Below, one piece after another: positions 7,345 through 15,007 of a stretch of DNA of 15,241 nt. The stretch covers positions 1-15,241 of the forward strand of contig CAIYXE010000276.1 of the NCBI GenBank assembly GCA_903930095.1. Reading direction: 5' to 3'. Made by a program: the position numbers and the translations under genes. The DNA comes from an uncultured Hyphomicrobiales bacterium. GTDB lineage: Bacteria > Pseudomonadota > Alphaproteobacteria > Rhizobiales > Aestuariivirgaceae. The first letter of the stretch is position 1, and every line of letters begins with the position of its first letter. Under the pieces are notes generated by a model, which ran no database searches, was not told where the DNA came from, and worked only from the letters and a program-made list of their open reading frames with translations.

Positions 7345-7645
7345 TGGCACAGCCTATCAGATCGGGCGCGCCATGGCCAAGCCGCATCCGCACCCTTTCA
7401 GAACTGCGCTCGCGTGTTGGTGCGTTACGGCGTCTCGCCAATCCAGGCCTCATGAGGGGCGATAAGGACGAGATAGCGCCCGGCCTTGGCAAGTGTGACC
7501 AGAGCGAGAATGACGGCGAACGGTTCGCGCAGGGGACAAGCACATTTCCGGCACTTGCCACCGCCAACAAGGCGAGTGCAGGATATTGGTTGATCATGTG
7601 CAGTGGAAATTCATGGTCACTTGAATGACAAACGAGATCAGGTCC
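7345..7645. promoter_or_regulatory. Divergent regulatory region between lysR and adh
   Basis: About 300 bp without a gene, containing the control signals for both the LysR gene (-) and the alcohol dehydrogenase (+). It holds a nested dyad (7487-7560) and three copies of CACTTG or its complement at 7490-7495, 7552-7557 and 7618-7623, the last ending just before the first possible adh start. I could not identify a convincing -35/-10 pair in either direction. Near 7585 the sequence is AT-richer and is a plausible adh promoter zone. Confidence 0.5.
7487..7560. repeat. Concentric inverted repeats (possible operator)
   Basis: TGGCAAGTG (7487-7495) and CACTTGCCA (7552-7560) are perfect 9-bp inverted arms. 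Between them GCGAAC-G-GTTCGC (7516-7528) is a perfect 6-bp-arm palindrome. The centre of the inner dyad (7522) falls within 2 bp of the centre of the outer one (7523.5). The pair lies between divergent promoters, so a regulator-binding site that allows looping is an attractive but unproven reading. Confidence 0.35.
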
Positions 7646-8680
7646 ATGCCACAGACAATGAAAGCCGCCGTGCTTCATGCCTTGAGAACGCCGCTCGCGA
7701 TCGAGCAGGTGCCCATTCCCGAACCTGGGCACGGAGAGTTGCTGATCAAGGTGACCGCCTGTGGTGTATGCCACAGCGACCTTCACGCGGTTGACGGCGA
7801 CTGGACTCCACCGCCGGTCATTCCCCTGATTCCTGGCCATGAAGTCGCGGGCAAGGTTGCCAAAGCCGGTCCTGGGGTAACCGGCTTCAGCGCGGGCGAC
7901 GACGTGGGTGTGCCGTGGATGTACTCTTCCTGCGGGCAGTGCGAGTTCTGCTTCGCCGGCATGGAGACGATCTGCAAGTCGGGTGAGGCAACAGGCTATA
8001 CCAAGCCGGGCGGTTACGCCGAGTACATGATTGCTCCTGCGGCCTTCGTCGGGCGGCTGCCTGCTGGAACTGACCCCTATGCCATGGCTCCCATCCTGTG
8101 CGCGGGTGTAACCACTTATCGTGGCCTGAAGCGCACGGGTGCCCGTCCTGGCCAATGGGTTGCAATTGTCGGCATCGGCGGTCTTGGCCATATTGCCGTG
8201 CAATATGCCCGCGCCATGGGCCTGCGGGTCGCCGCGGTCGATGTCTCGGCAGAGAAACTGGAACTTGCGAAATCGCTGGGGGCGGAAATCACGGTCAATG
8301 GAGCCGACGCAGACCCTGTGGCGATCATACAGGATACTCTCGGCGGCGCTCACGCTGCGGTGGTGACTGCGGTGGCCACAAAGGCTTTCGAACAGGCAAT
8401 CCTCATGCTTCGGCCGGGTGGAACCGTCGCCTATATCGGACTTCCCGGCGGAAAGTCGGATGAGATACGCGCCTCGATCTCCGCCATCACCAACTGGGAA
8501 TTGTCAATTCGCGGATCGAATGTCGGCACCCGGCTTGATCTGAACGAGGCCGTGGCATTCGCTGCAAATGGACTCGTCAAGGCCACGATCCGCACAGAAC
8601 CGCTTGAAAGGATCAACGCCATCCTGGAAGACATGCGCCAAGGGCGGATCGTCGGCCGTGTGGTGCTGAAACTGGCCTGA
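7646..8680 (+). CDS. Zinc-dependent alcohol dehydrogenase (MDR superfamily, AdhP-like)
   Basis: A 344-residue medium-chain zinc alcohol dehydrogenase from the ATG at 7646. An in-frame ATG at 7625 gives 351 residues and one at 7658 gives 340; no start has a strong ribosome site, so the choice is uncertain. In 351-numbering the catalytic zinc ligands are Cys49 (CGVCHSD), His72-Glu73 (GHE) and Cys159 (ILCAG). The four structural-zinc cysteines 103, 106, 109 and 117 are all present. The Rossmann motif GIGGLGH is at 183-189, and Asp206 at the end of the second strand favours NAD over NADP. This pattern matches the bacterial AdhP/AdhA ethanol-type enzymes, which interconvert primary alcohols and aldehydes in the cytoplasm. 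It is divergent from the LysR regulator and convergent with the second flavin monooxygenase 81 bp downstream. All catalytic residues are intact. Confidence 0.92.
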   Translation: MPQTMKAAVLHALRTPLAIEQVPIPEPGHGELLIKVTACGVCHSDLHAVDGDWTPPPVIPLIPGHEVAGKVAKAGPGVTGFSAGDDVGVPWMYSSCGQCEFCFAGMETICKSGEATGYTKPGGYAEYMIAPAAFVGRLPAGTDPYAMAPILCAGVTTYRGLKRTGARPGQWVAIVGIGGLGHIAVQYARAMGLRVAAVDVSAEKLELAKSLGAEITVNGADADPVAIIQDTLGGAHAAVVTAVATKAFEQAILMLRPGGTVAYIGLPGGKSDEIRASISAITNWELSIRGSNVGTRLDLNEAVAFAANGLVKATIRTEPLERINAILEDMRQGRIVGRVVLKLA

Positions 8681-8761
8681 GCACCCCGGAGAGTCCCAGC
8701 CTTCACTCGTCGTTTGCCACGCGAGTTGGTTATATCTCTGTTCCCGGTTCCTTGTGTGCCG

Positions 8762-10021
8762 TCAGATGACCTTGGCCGGTCTATGGATGTGATATGCATG
8801 CTGGATCGCGATCAGGTCAGCGATGTGCCGTGCGTCGTGCCAGACGCCCCAGAGAAAGGATGATCCCCGGCGCGATTGCCAGGGCAGTCCGAGGAAATAG
8901 AGCCCGGGCTCGATAGACGCACCACGCTGATGCCGCGGCCGGCCGCGCCCGTCAAAGGCATCGAGGCTTATCCATGAATAGTCCTGCACATAGCCGGTTG
9001 CCCAAATGATCGTGCCAATCCCTTCACGGGCGACATCAAGAGACAGTATCGGCCGTGTCATGCAGTCCGGGTCGGGTCTGAATTGCCGGGCCTCCGGTTC
9101 TGGCGGCAGGTCAAGGCCAAACCTCGCCACATAGGCATCCGCTTCGTCCAGAAGGGACAGGTAACTGGCATCGCCCCTTTCTATCGTCGGGGAAAGGTCG
9201 GGCGCGAAGCGCATCACGCCCTCACCAAAACCCTCCGCCCGGCCGAGCAGCGTCATCCCGTCGGCGGCTAGTTGCCGGAAGTCGATCGTGTGCCCGCCCC
9301 TGGAACCACTGACGGCGATGGTCACGTGCTCGGTGCCGGGATTGGGGGCGGCGGCGTCCCACTTGCCGAGAACGCCAAGCCACCAAACGAAATCGCGCCC
9401 GCGATAGCTCCGGGGCGGCCGGTCATGTGGCCCCACCGACAGGAACACACGGCGGCCTGCAGCCAGTAACTCCTCTGCAATCTGCACGCCGGAGGACCCC
9501 GCACCAATGACAAGCACAGCGCCAGGCGGAAGCTGGGCCGGGTTTCGATAGGATGCGGAGTGCATCTGGATAACCCCGGCATCCTCCGGAACGAGATCGG
9601 GTATGACGGGCTTCTGGAATGGACCCGTCGCCACGATGACATTCCTGGCGTGAAAGTCCCCCGCCGAGGTTTCGGCAAGAAAGCCAGACCGGCCCGGCTG
9701 GCGTGAAATCCGATGCACGGCAACGCCGGTCCGGACCGGCGCGGCAATCATCCTGGCGTAGGCAGTCAGATAGTCAACAACCTCTTCCTTCGGAGCAAAG
9801 CCATCCGGAGCCGTTGCGGGAAACTCCAGACCGGGGAAGCGGTCGTGCCAAACCGGTCCGTTCGTTACCAGCGAGTCCCAGCGTTCGGAGCGCCAGCGCT
9901 CTGCGATGCGCGCACGCTCCAGCACGACATGCGGAATGCCTGCGCGCCCGAGATGTTCGCTCGCCGCAATGCCAGCCTGCCCAGCACCGATGACGAGCGT
10001 GTCGATTTCTTCCAGGGCCAT
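8762..10021 (-). CDS. Flavin-dependent monooxygenase (class B, NAD(P)/FAD oxidoreductase)
   Basis: A 419-residue class B flavoprotein monooxygenase using FAD and NAD(P)H. The FAD motif GAGQAG is at residues 12-17 right after the start, typical for compact members. Further signatures are RWDSLVTNGPVWHDRFPG, IVATGPFQKP, MHSASYRN, the NADPH-binding GAGSSGVQIAEEL and the late WATGY strand. The longer reading to 10141 adds 40 residues that match no family member and cross an intercistronic hairpin. The ATG at 10021 has GGAG 9 nt upstream and was preferred. The gene is the last of the transporter operon, 116 bp after the binding-protein stop, which suggests the monooxygenase acts on the imported compound, perhaps N-oxidation of an amine. 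Relatives are often annotated as CzcO-like or FMO-like, and exact substrates are rarely known. It is clearly different in sequence from the monooxygenase at 1061-2833. Confidence 0.88.
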   Translation of the reverse strand: MALEEIDTLVIGAGQAGIAASEHLGRAGIPHVVLERARIAERWRSERWDSLVTNGPVWHDRFPGLEFPATAPDGFAPKEEVVDYLTAYARMIAAPVRTGVAVHRISRQPGRSGFLAETSAGDFHARNVIVATGPFQKPVIPDLVPEDAGVIQMHSASYRNPAQLPPGAVLVIGAGSSGVQIAEELLAAGRRVFLSVGPHDRPPRSYRGRDFVWWLGVLGKWDAAAPNPGTEHVTIAVSGSRGGHTIDFRQLAADGMTLLGRAEGFGEGVMRFAPDLSPTIERGDASYLSLLDEADAYVARFGLDLPPEPEARQFRPDPDCMTRPILSLDVAREGIGTIIWATGYVQDYSWISLDAFDGRGRPRHQRGASIEPGLYFLGLPWQSRRGSSFLWGVWHDARHIADLIAIQHAYHIHRPAKVI

Positions 10022-10108
10022 GACCAAAAACTCCAATTCGCCGGCCCGCAGTTTCGCTACCCGGATGTCTTCTTTCGTCCTCAGGGTCACGCCCAGGACC
10101 GGCAGGAG

Positions 10109-10131
10109 GGGTTCGCCCATTGGGCGAACCC
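10109..10131 (-). repeat. Perfect intercistronic hairpin downstream of the binding-protein gene
   Basis: GGGTTCGCCC (10109-10118) and GGGCGAACCC (10122-10131) form a perfect 10-bp stem with a 3-nt loop. On the transcribed strand it begins 6 nt after the binding-protein stop codon. No T-run follows (the next bases are CCTCCTG), so it is unlikely to be a full intrinsic terminator. A 3'-end stabilising or partial-attenuation element between the transporter and the monooxygenase is more likely. Confidence 0.65.
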
Positions 10132-10137
10132 ATTCGC

Positions 10138-11175
10138 TCACTTCTTCAGATTGGTCCAGATCGCGTCATAGAGCTTCTGCGTCTCCTGATCGCACGCCTT
10201 GATGAATTCGGACTTCTGCCCTGCCGGTGGGTTGTTCTCAGGGGAGTTGCGGATGGCATCGTTGAGAAACGCCTCCGCGCCCGTGACGCCCGCGTTGTAG
10301 GCAGCATAGTTCGTCACAGCCGCCGCATTCTTCGGGTCAAGCAGGAAGTTCATGAATTTCAGCGCATTTGCACGGTTCGGGGCGTCCTTGAGCAGCACCA
10401 TGTTGTCCATCCAGACCACGAAGCCTTCCTTCGGGAATGCGTATTCGACATTCGCACCTTCCGCCCGAGCCTTGGCGGAGAAGCCGTTGTAGATCATGCC
10501 CGCCGCCGCATCGCCGGAGACGAGTACATCCTTCGCGGTATCGGATCCAAAGGACGCCCAGTGCGGCTTCGCGGCCAGCAACATGTCGTTCAGCGCCTTC
10601 AGTTGCTCACGGTCCTGGGTGCACTGTGGAATGCCCAGATATATCGACCCCAGCGCCAGCACCTCCCCCTGGCTGTCCAGCACGTTGATCTTTCCCTTCA
10701 ACTCGTCCGGAGGGTTGAAGATGATTCCGAGCGTGGAGATGTCACCCTTGAAGACATCGCGGTTCACCGAGAAAGCGGTTGAACCCCACTGGTAGGGGAT
10801 CGAATGCTTGCGGCCGGGGTCGAAGGGCACATCCATCCACTGCGGTGCGATGTTGCCGAAATTGGGCATCTCTTCGGGGGTGTAGCTGTCCAGCAGCCCT
10901 TCGCCCCGCATGATCTCGACCATGTAGTCGCCGGGCACTGCAACGTCGTATTCGCCCAGCTTGCCGGCCTTCAGGCTGGCAAGCATCGCCTCGTTGCTGT
11001 CATAGGTGTCGATGGTGACGTCGATCCCGGTCTCGGCCTCGAATTTGTCGACCAGTTCCTGCGGGATGTACTCGAACCAGTGATAGACCTTGAGTGTTCC
11101 CTCGGCCATGCCGGGGGCGGACTGGAAAGAGGTGAGCGCAGCCACGAGGACGGTTGCGGCAAGTAGGCGTTTCAT
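10138..11175 (-). CDS. Polyamine-type ABC transporter substrate-binding protein (PotD/PotF-like)
   Basis: A 345-residue periplasmic binding protein with a signal peptide (MKRLLAATVLVAALTSFQSA, processed near AEG). Spermidine/putrescine family hallmarks are YHWFEYIPQELVDKFE, YDVAVPGDYMV, QWGSTAFSVNRD, GMIYNG and WMDNMVLLKDAPN. Judged by eye against E. coli PotD, the cage residues Trp33, Tyr36, Tyr84, Glu171, Trp255, Asp257 and Tyr293 are kept. PotD Ser83, Asp168 and Trp229 are replaced by Gly82, Ser168 and Tyr229. Loss of one acidic ligand suggests a shorter or less charged amine than spermidine. The length matches PotD. A strong ribosome site AGGGAG stands about 6 nt before the start, as expected for a protein needed in excess. 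It begins 17 bp after the second permease and is followed by the perfect hairpin. The ligand is not proven. Confidence 0.92.
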   Translation of the reverse strand: MKRLLAATVLVAALTSFQSAPGMAEGTLKVYHWFEYIPQELVDKFEAETGIDVTIDTYDSNEAMLASLKAGKLGEYDVAVPGDYMVEIMRGEGLLDSYTPEEMPNFGNIAPQWMDVPFDPGRKHSIPYQWGSTAFSVNRDVFKGDISTLGIIFNPPDELKGKINVLDSQGEVLALGSIYLGIPQCTQDREQLKALNDMLLAAKPHWASFGSDTAKDVLVSGDAAAGMIYNGFSAKARAEGANVEYAFPKEGFVVWMDNMVLLKDAPNRANALKFMNFLLDPKNAAAVTNYAAYNAGVTGAEAFLNDAIRNSPENNPPAGQKSEFIKACDQETQKLYDAIWTNLKK

Positions 11176-11192
11176 GAGTTACTCCCTGTGTT

Positions 11193-11993
11193 TTATGCGG
11201 CGCTCCGGCCGCGGCGGTTGATCAGATAACTGAGACTGACGAACAGGACGGACACGGCAAGCATGAGGGTCGAGATCGCCATGATGTTTGGCTTGATCCC
11301 CTGCTTGACCGATCCGAAAATCGCTGTCGGGAGTGTTTCCACTCCAGCACCCTTAACAAAGTTCGTGATGATGAAATCGTCAAGGGAGATGATGAAGGCC
11401 AGCAGCCAGCCCGACACCAGCCCCGGACCGAGCAGGGGCAGCAGGATCAGGCGAAATGCCTGCCACCGCGTGGCGTAGAGGTCTCGCGCGGCCTGCTCGT
11501 AGCTTGCCTCGATGCCGCTCATCCGGGCGGCGATGGGAAGATAGGCAAATGGAATGCAGAAGGTGATGTGAGCGAGAAGGATGGTCAGGAGGCCTGTTTT
11601 CAGGCCGATCGTCGTGAAAAAGATCAGGGTTGCCACGGCCACCACGATTTCGGGCACCATCAATGGCAGGTTGATCAGGGCATAGGTGGCTTGCCTTCCC
11701 CTGAATCGGCCGCCCCGGATCATGGCAAGTGCCGCGGCTGTCGCGATTGCGGTGGCTACTGTTGCTGCGATGAATGCGATCATCAGAGAATTCCGGGTGG
11801 CTAGCCCAAAGCGCTCTGCCTCGGGTCCCGTGAAGACGTCGGCATACCATCGAAAGGAAAAACCACCCCAGGAGGTGATGGAGGTGGATGCATTGAAACT
11901 GTAGATCGCCACGACGATGAGTGGCACATAGAGGATGGTCAGGCACAGGATCGTGACTGCCAGAAACCCCGGGTAGTGGCGAACGCCCTTCAT
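11193..11993 (-). CDS. Polyamine-type ABC transporter permease (PotC/PotI-like)
   Basis: A 266-residue inner-membrane permease with about six hydrophobic segments: near 9-33, 66-92, 107-128, 133-152, 191-212 and 237-258. The EAA cytoplasmic loop that docks the ATPase is at about 165-190 ([21 protein letters not shown]). [20 protein letters not shown] at about 203-222 is a characteristic PotC-type block. The length fits the family. Its start overlaps the stop of the upstream permease by 4 bp (ATGA), so translation is probably coupled and the two permeases are made in equal amounts. It pairs with the PotB-like subunit to form the channel for the imported amine. No missing element is seen. Confidence 0.93.
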   Translation of the reverse strand: MKGVRHYPGFLAVTILCLTILYVPLIVVAIYSFNASTSITSWGGFSFRWYADVFTGPEAERFGLATRNSLMIAFIAATVATAIATAAALAMIRGGRFRGRQATYALINLPLMVPEIVVAVATLIFFTTIGLKTGLLTILLAHITFCIPFAYLPIAARMSGIEASYEQAARDLYATRWQAFRLILLPLLGPGLVSGWLLAFIISLDDFIITNFVKGAGVETLPTAIFGSVKQGIKPNIMAISTLMLAVSVLFVSLSYLINRRGRSAA

Positions 11994-12907
11994 GCCGACT
12001 GCCTTGTGGCGGCGCGCGCCTGCACAAGCAGCACGATCAGCACGAGCGTCATCAGCACCACTGCAACGGCGGCGCCGAAGGGCCAGTTGCCCTGGCTGCC
12101 GCGAAATTGCTCATCGATCAGCGAGCCGATCATGAAGTTCTTGGCCCCGCCCAGCAGATCGGGTGCAAGGAAGGCCCCCAAGGCAGGAATGAAAACCAGG
12201 ATGGATCCTGCAACGATGCCGGGGCGCACAACAGGCAGAACGATCTGCATGAGCGCTTGCCAGCGGTTGGCGTAGAGGTCGGCGGCGGCTTCTGCCAAGG
12301 CAAAGTCGAAGCGTTCCACTGCGGCGTAGATCGGCAGAACCATGAACGGGAGGTAGGAGTAGAAAAGGCCGATCTGGACGGCGAGGTTTGAATTGAGGAT
12401 CGGCAGCGGCTCACTGATGATGCCGATGGCGAGGAGTGCTTCGTTCAGCGGGCCATTGTCACGCAGGATGAAGCGCAGGCTGACAGTGCGGATCAGCAGG
12501 TTCACCCAGTAGGGAATCGTGATCAGGAAGAGCCACATCGTGCGGCTCCGCGCGGGCCGTGTGGCGATGAACCATGCGGTCGGAAAGCCGATCAGCAGGC
12601 AGGCCAGGGTTGCGAGTGCCGCCTGCCAGATGGAACGCCAGAAGATCTCGATGTAGGTCCATTCGATCTTGGGCGGCTCGTCACCGAACAGACCCCGGGC
12701 GAGGAAGAACTGGTCATAGGCCGCCAGTGTGAAGGTCCACTCCACTCCGCCACGGAACTCCTTGGTCAGAAAGGAGTAGACCACCATCAGGAGAACAGGC
12801 AGCAGGAGCAGTATCCCGATCACCGCCCATGTCGGGAAAAGGAGTTGCCGGACGATGCCGGAGTAGTTTGCCGCGCTGCTTGCGGCGCCTTGGATCCGGA
12901 TCGCCAT
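11990..12907 (-). CDS. Polyamine-type ABC transporter permease (PotB/PotH-like)
   Basis: A 305-residue inner-membrane permease. An N-terminal hydrophobic helix (about 22-46, [25 protein letters not shown]) is followed by a periplasmic stretch and about five further helices. The EAA loop is at about 202-230 ([24 protein letters not shown]). [25 protein letters not shown] is typical of PotB/PotH proteins. Its ATG shares one base with the ATPase stop codon (TGATG), and its own stop overlaps the next permease start by 4 bp, giving strong translational coupling through the operon. It forms the heterodimeric channel with the PotC-like subunit. The family call is firm; the transported compound is inferred only from the binding protein. 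Confidence 0.93.
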   Translation of the reverse strand: MAIRIQGAASSAANYSGIVRQLLFPTWAVIGILLLLPVLLMVVYSFLTKEFRGGVEWTFTLAAYDQFFLARGLFGDEPPKIEWTYIEIFWRSIWQAALATLACLLIGFPTAWFIATRPARSRTMWLFLITIPYWVNLLIRTVSLRFILRDNGPLNEALLAIGIISEPLPILNSNLAVQIGLFYSYLPFMVLPIYAAVERFDFALAEAAADLYANRWQALMQIVLPVVRPGIVAGSILVFIPALGAFLAPDLLGGAKNFMIGSLIDEQFRGSQGNWPFGAAVAVVLMTLVLIVLLVQARAATRQSA

Positions 12908-13962
12908 CAGTCCGCCAACAGGCGCGCTGCGCCTTCCTCTAGCTTCAGCCTGATCTGCGTTCCAGGTTCCGGCACTTTGGTGCGGGAGGCATTCTGGACG
13001 CGCACGGCGAATTCACTGCCGCCGTCCAGCTGGGTGAGTAGCTGCAGGTCGCAGCCCAGGTAGACAACGCGCTGGACGATGGCTGAAAGCTCACCATCGG
13101 GTGAAATGGTGACCCGCTCGGGCCTGATCGACAGTGCATGCCGGCCGGTAGCGGCCGTTGCGGACGAACAACTCAACGTCTGGCCCGAGGGAAGGAGGAC
13201 ATCAGCCCTGCCGCCCGCTGCATGCGTGACCTCGACATCGATCAGGTTCGTCTCGCCAATGAACTCTGCAACGAAGCGATTATGCGGAGTCTCGTAGATC
13301 TCGCGCCCGGTGCCCACCTGCTGGACGCGCCCGTGAGACATCACGGCGATCCTGTCCGACATCGTCAGTGCTTCTTCCTGATCGTGTGTAACGAACAGGA
13401 ATGTGATGCCGGTTTCCTCCTGCAACTGCTTGAGTTCCACGCGCATTGCCTGGCGCAGCTTCAGGTCCAGCGCCGACAGCGGTTCGTCCAGAAGCAGCAC
13501 CCTTGGCTCCGGCGCAAGCGCGCGCGCCAGCGCCACGCGCTGCTGCTGTCCGCCGGAAAGCTGCGAGGGGAGACGATCGGCCAGAGAGGAAAGATGAACG
13601 AGTTCAAGCATGCGCCCGGCGCGCGTGCGGCGGGACACTGTGTCGACACCCTTCATCTTCAGTCCGAATGCGACATTGTCGATGACCGACATGTGCGGAA
13701 ACAAAGCGTAGTTCTGGAAAACCGTGTTTACCGGCCGCAGGTGGGGCTCAAGTGCTGCGATATTCTGACCGAAGAGAAGAATTTCTCCCTCAGTGATTTC
13801 CTCAAACCCGGCAATCATCCTCAGGAGCGTGGTCTTTCCACATCCCGACGGGCCGAGGAGGGTGAAGAAAGCGTTGTCCGAGATGTCGAGGGAGACGCCA
13901 TCAAGTGCCGTTGTCGCGCCATAACGCTTTACGGCGTTGCGAATACTGACTGCCACCTGCAT
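12907..13962 (-). CDS. Polyamine-type ABC transporter ATP-binding protein (PotA-like)
   Basis: A 351-residue ATPase that powers the importer from the cytoplasmic face. The Walker A motif GPSGCGKTT is at 37-45. It is followed by the Q-loop ([12 protein letters not shown]), signature LSGGQQQR, Walker B with [12 protein letters not shown], and H-loop [10 protein letters not shown]-terminal TOBE_2-type regulatory domain occupies about the last 100 residues ([19 protein letters not shown]), as in PotA and related CUT1-like ATPases. The ATG at 13962 is preferred over one twelve codons upstream (13998). It starts directly at [15 protein letters not shown] as in the family and has a purine-rich GGGGGGAAG site about 8 nt upstream, while the upstream ATG has none. 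It is the first transporter gene after the epimerase (118-bp gap) and overlaps the PotB-like permease by one base. Confidence 0.94.
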   Translation of the reverse strand: MQVAVSIRNAVKRYGATTALDGVSLDISDNAFFTLLGPSGCGKTTLLRMIAGFEEITEGEILLFGQNIAALEPHLRPVNTVFQNYALFPHMSVIDNVAFGLKMKGVDTVSRRTRAGRMLELVHLSSLADRLPSQLSGGQQQRVALARALAPEPRVLLLDEPLSALDLKLRQAMRVELKQLQEETGITFLFVTHDQEEALTMSDRIAVMSHGRVQQVGTGREIYETPHNRFVAEFIGETNLIDVEVTHAAGGRADVLLPSGQTLSCSSATAATGRHALSIRPERVTISPDGELSAIVQRVVYLGCDLQLLTQLDGGSEFAVRVQNASRTKVPEPGTQIRLKLEEGAARLLAD

Positions 13963-14080
13963 CCGGCCGACTTCCCCCCTGGCATGTCCAGGAAACATTC
14001 ACGCTTATGGTGTTCCTGCATGGGCGAGACAGTAGTCTGAACGCCACGTAACGCGCAACCCTTGGATGGCCATGGGAATT
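13963..14080 (-). other. Gap between epimerase and transporter ATPase genes
   Basis: A 118-bp same-strand gap. It could hold a secondary promoter for the transporter, but I see no good sigma-70 pair. CCTGG-ACATG-CCAGG at about 13976-13990 makes a small 5-bp hairpin next to the ribosome site of the ATPase gene. Whether the epimerase and transporter share one transcript is therefore open. Confidence 0.4.
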
Positions 14081-14998
14081 TCAGGTCTTGCTGCGGCTTT
14101 TGAGGTATTCCGCATAAGAGCGCATGCCCTCTTCCAGTCCAACGGATGGCCTGAAGTCAAGGTCGCGCGCCGCGGCTGATATGTCGAACTGGGACTGCAC
14201 ATCGTCAACCGGATCGGGGCCTTCGCCGAAGGTGATGTCGGCCCCGGGAAAGATACGGCGCACCACATCGCCGATCTCGGCCAGCGTATGATAGGTGCCA
14301 CCCGTCACCGTGTAGGCGTGGCGCGGCAGGCGGGGCCGGTCCAATGCCGCGACGAGCGCGCGCGCTGCATCATCGACGTGGATGTACTGGCGATGGAAAC
14401 TGCGTCCAAAAGGCTGACGCGTCAGACGTCCGGCCAATGCGTCCTGGATCAGCGTCCTTATCAGGCAGTCGGTCGTCCGGTTTGGCCCAAAAACCCAGGA
14501 CAGCCTTAGGCTGACGCCATCGACCCCGTGCTGCTTGCTGTAGGCGGTGACGAGTTGCTCGCCCGCAACCTTGCTCGCTCCGTAGACGCTCGACGGCGAC
14601 AGCGTCACGTCTTCGGGAACCAGCCCCGGTGGGGTGCTTCCATATGCGCTCGTGGATGAGCAGAAAACCATGCGCTTGATATTGTGGATGCGTGCGATTT
14701 CAAGAATGTTGGCTGTTCCAACGACATTCACCCGAACGACGGCGTAGGGATTATCACGTGCAACCATCGGCCCGGAGTATGCACCACAATGGATGATCCC
14801 GCCGACATGCTGTCCAGCAACGATCGCGTGCAGCCGGTGAATGTCGGTAATGTCGCACTCAACGGTTTGCCGGCCGTCTTCGGCGCGTGGAGAAAGGTCA
14901 ATGGGGATGACCCGCGTGCCCCTCTCTTCCAGAAGGGTCTGTACCGCGCCGCCAATGAGGCCACGGGACCCCGTCACAAGGACTGCGTCTCTGTTCAT
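14081..14998 (-). CDS. NAD-dependent epimerase/dehydratase (extended SDR)
   Basis: A 305-residue extended short-chain dehydrogenase/reductase. The NAD-binding motif TGSRGLIGG lies just after the start, the end of the second strand has IDLS, and CDITD follows. The HCGAYSG segment, the catalytic SSTSAYG serine/threonine strand and YGASK with the catalytic Tyr and Lys are all present. The C-terminal half (RLSWVFGPNRTTD, RQYIHVDDAARALVAAL, YTVTGGTYHTLAEI) is typical of sugar-nucleotide epimerases and related sugar or sugar-acid dehydrogenases. The substrate is unknown: UDP-sugar 4-epimerase, uronate dehydrogenase-like and DenD-like enzymes share this fold. The ATG at 14998 is preferred over a TTG at 15007 because the family starts here and GGGGGG lies about 11 nt upstream. 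It is the first gene of the - strand run leading into the amine transporter, an unusual companion. It could be an independent gene with its own promoter. Confidence 0.88.
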   Translation of the reverse strand: MNRDAVLVTGSRGLIGGAVQTLLEERGTRVIPIDLSPRAEDGRQTVECDITDIHRLHAIVAGQHVGGIIHCGAYSGPMVARDNPYAVVRVNVVGTANILEIARIHNIKRMVFCSSTSAYGSTPPGLVPEDVTLSPSSVYGASKVAGEQLVTAYSKQHGVDGVSLRLSWVFGPNRTTDCLIRTLIQDALAGRLTRQPFGRSFHRQYIHVDDAARALVAALDRPRLPRHAYTVTGGTYHTLAEIGDVVRRIFPGADITFGEGPDPVDDVQSQFDISAAARDLDFRPSVGLEEGMRSYAEYLKSRSKT

Positions 14999-15007
14999 GC
15001 CTGCCAA

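Noticed and set aside
6713..8353. A 546-codon open frame on the - strand spanning the LysR gene, the intergenic gap and half of adh
   Set aside because: It lies antisense to adh and in another frame of lysR, both of which have full family motifs. Its translation shows no domain and is typical of shadow frames in GC-rich DNA.
8681..8761. A possible bidirectional terminator between adh and the monooxygenase (ACTCG 8705-8709, CGAGT 8722-8726)
   Set aside because: The stem is only 5 bp with a 12-nt loop and no clear T-run, too weak to list as a terminator.
10022..10141. A 40-residue N-terminal extension of the second monooxygenase
   Set aside because: It would start inside the binding-protein gene end, translate through the hairpin, and add sequence before the FAD motif that the family lacks. 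The ATG at 10021 has a better ribosome site.
13138..14040. A 300-codon + strand frame opposite the transporter ATPase
   Set aside because: It mirrors the complement of a complete ATPase with Walker A, signature and Walker B motifs.
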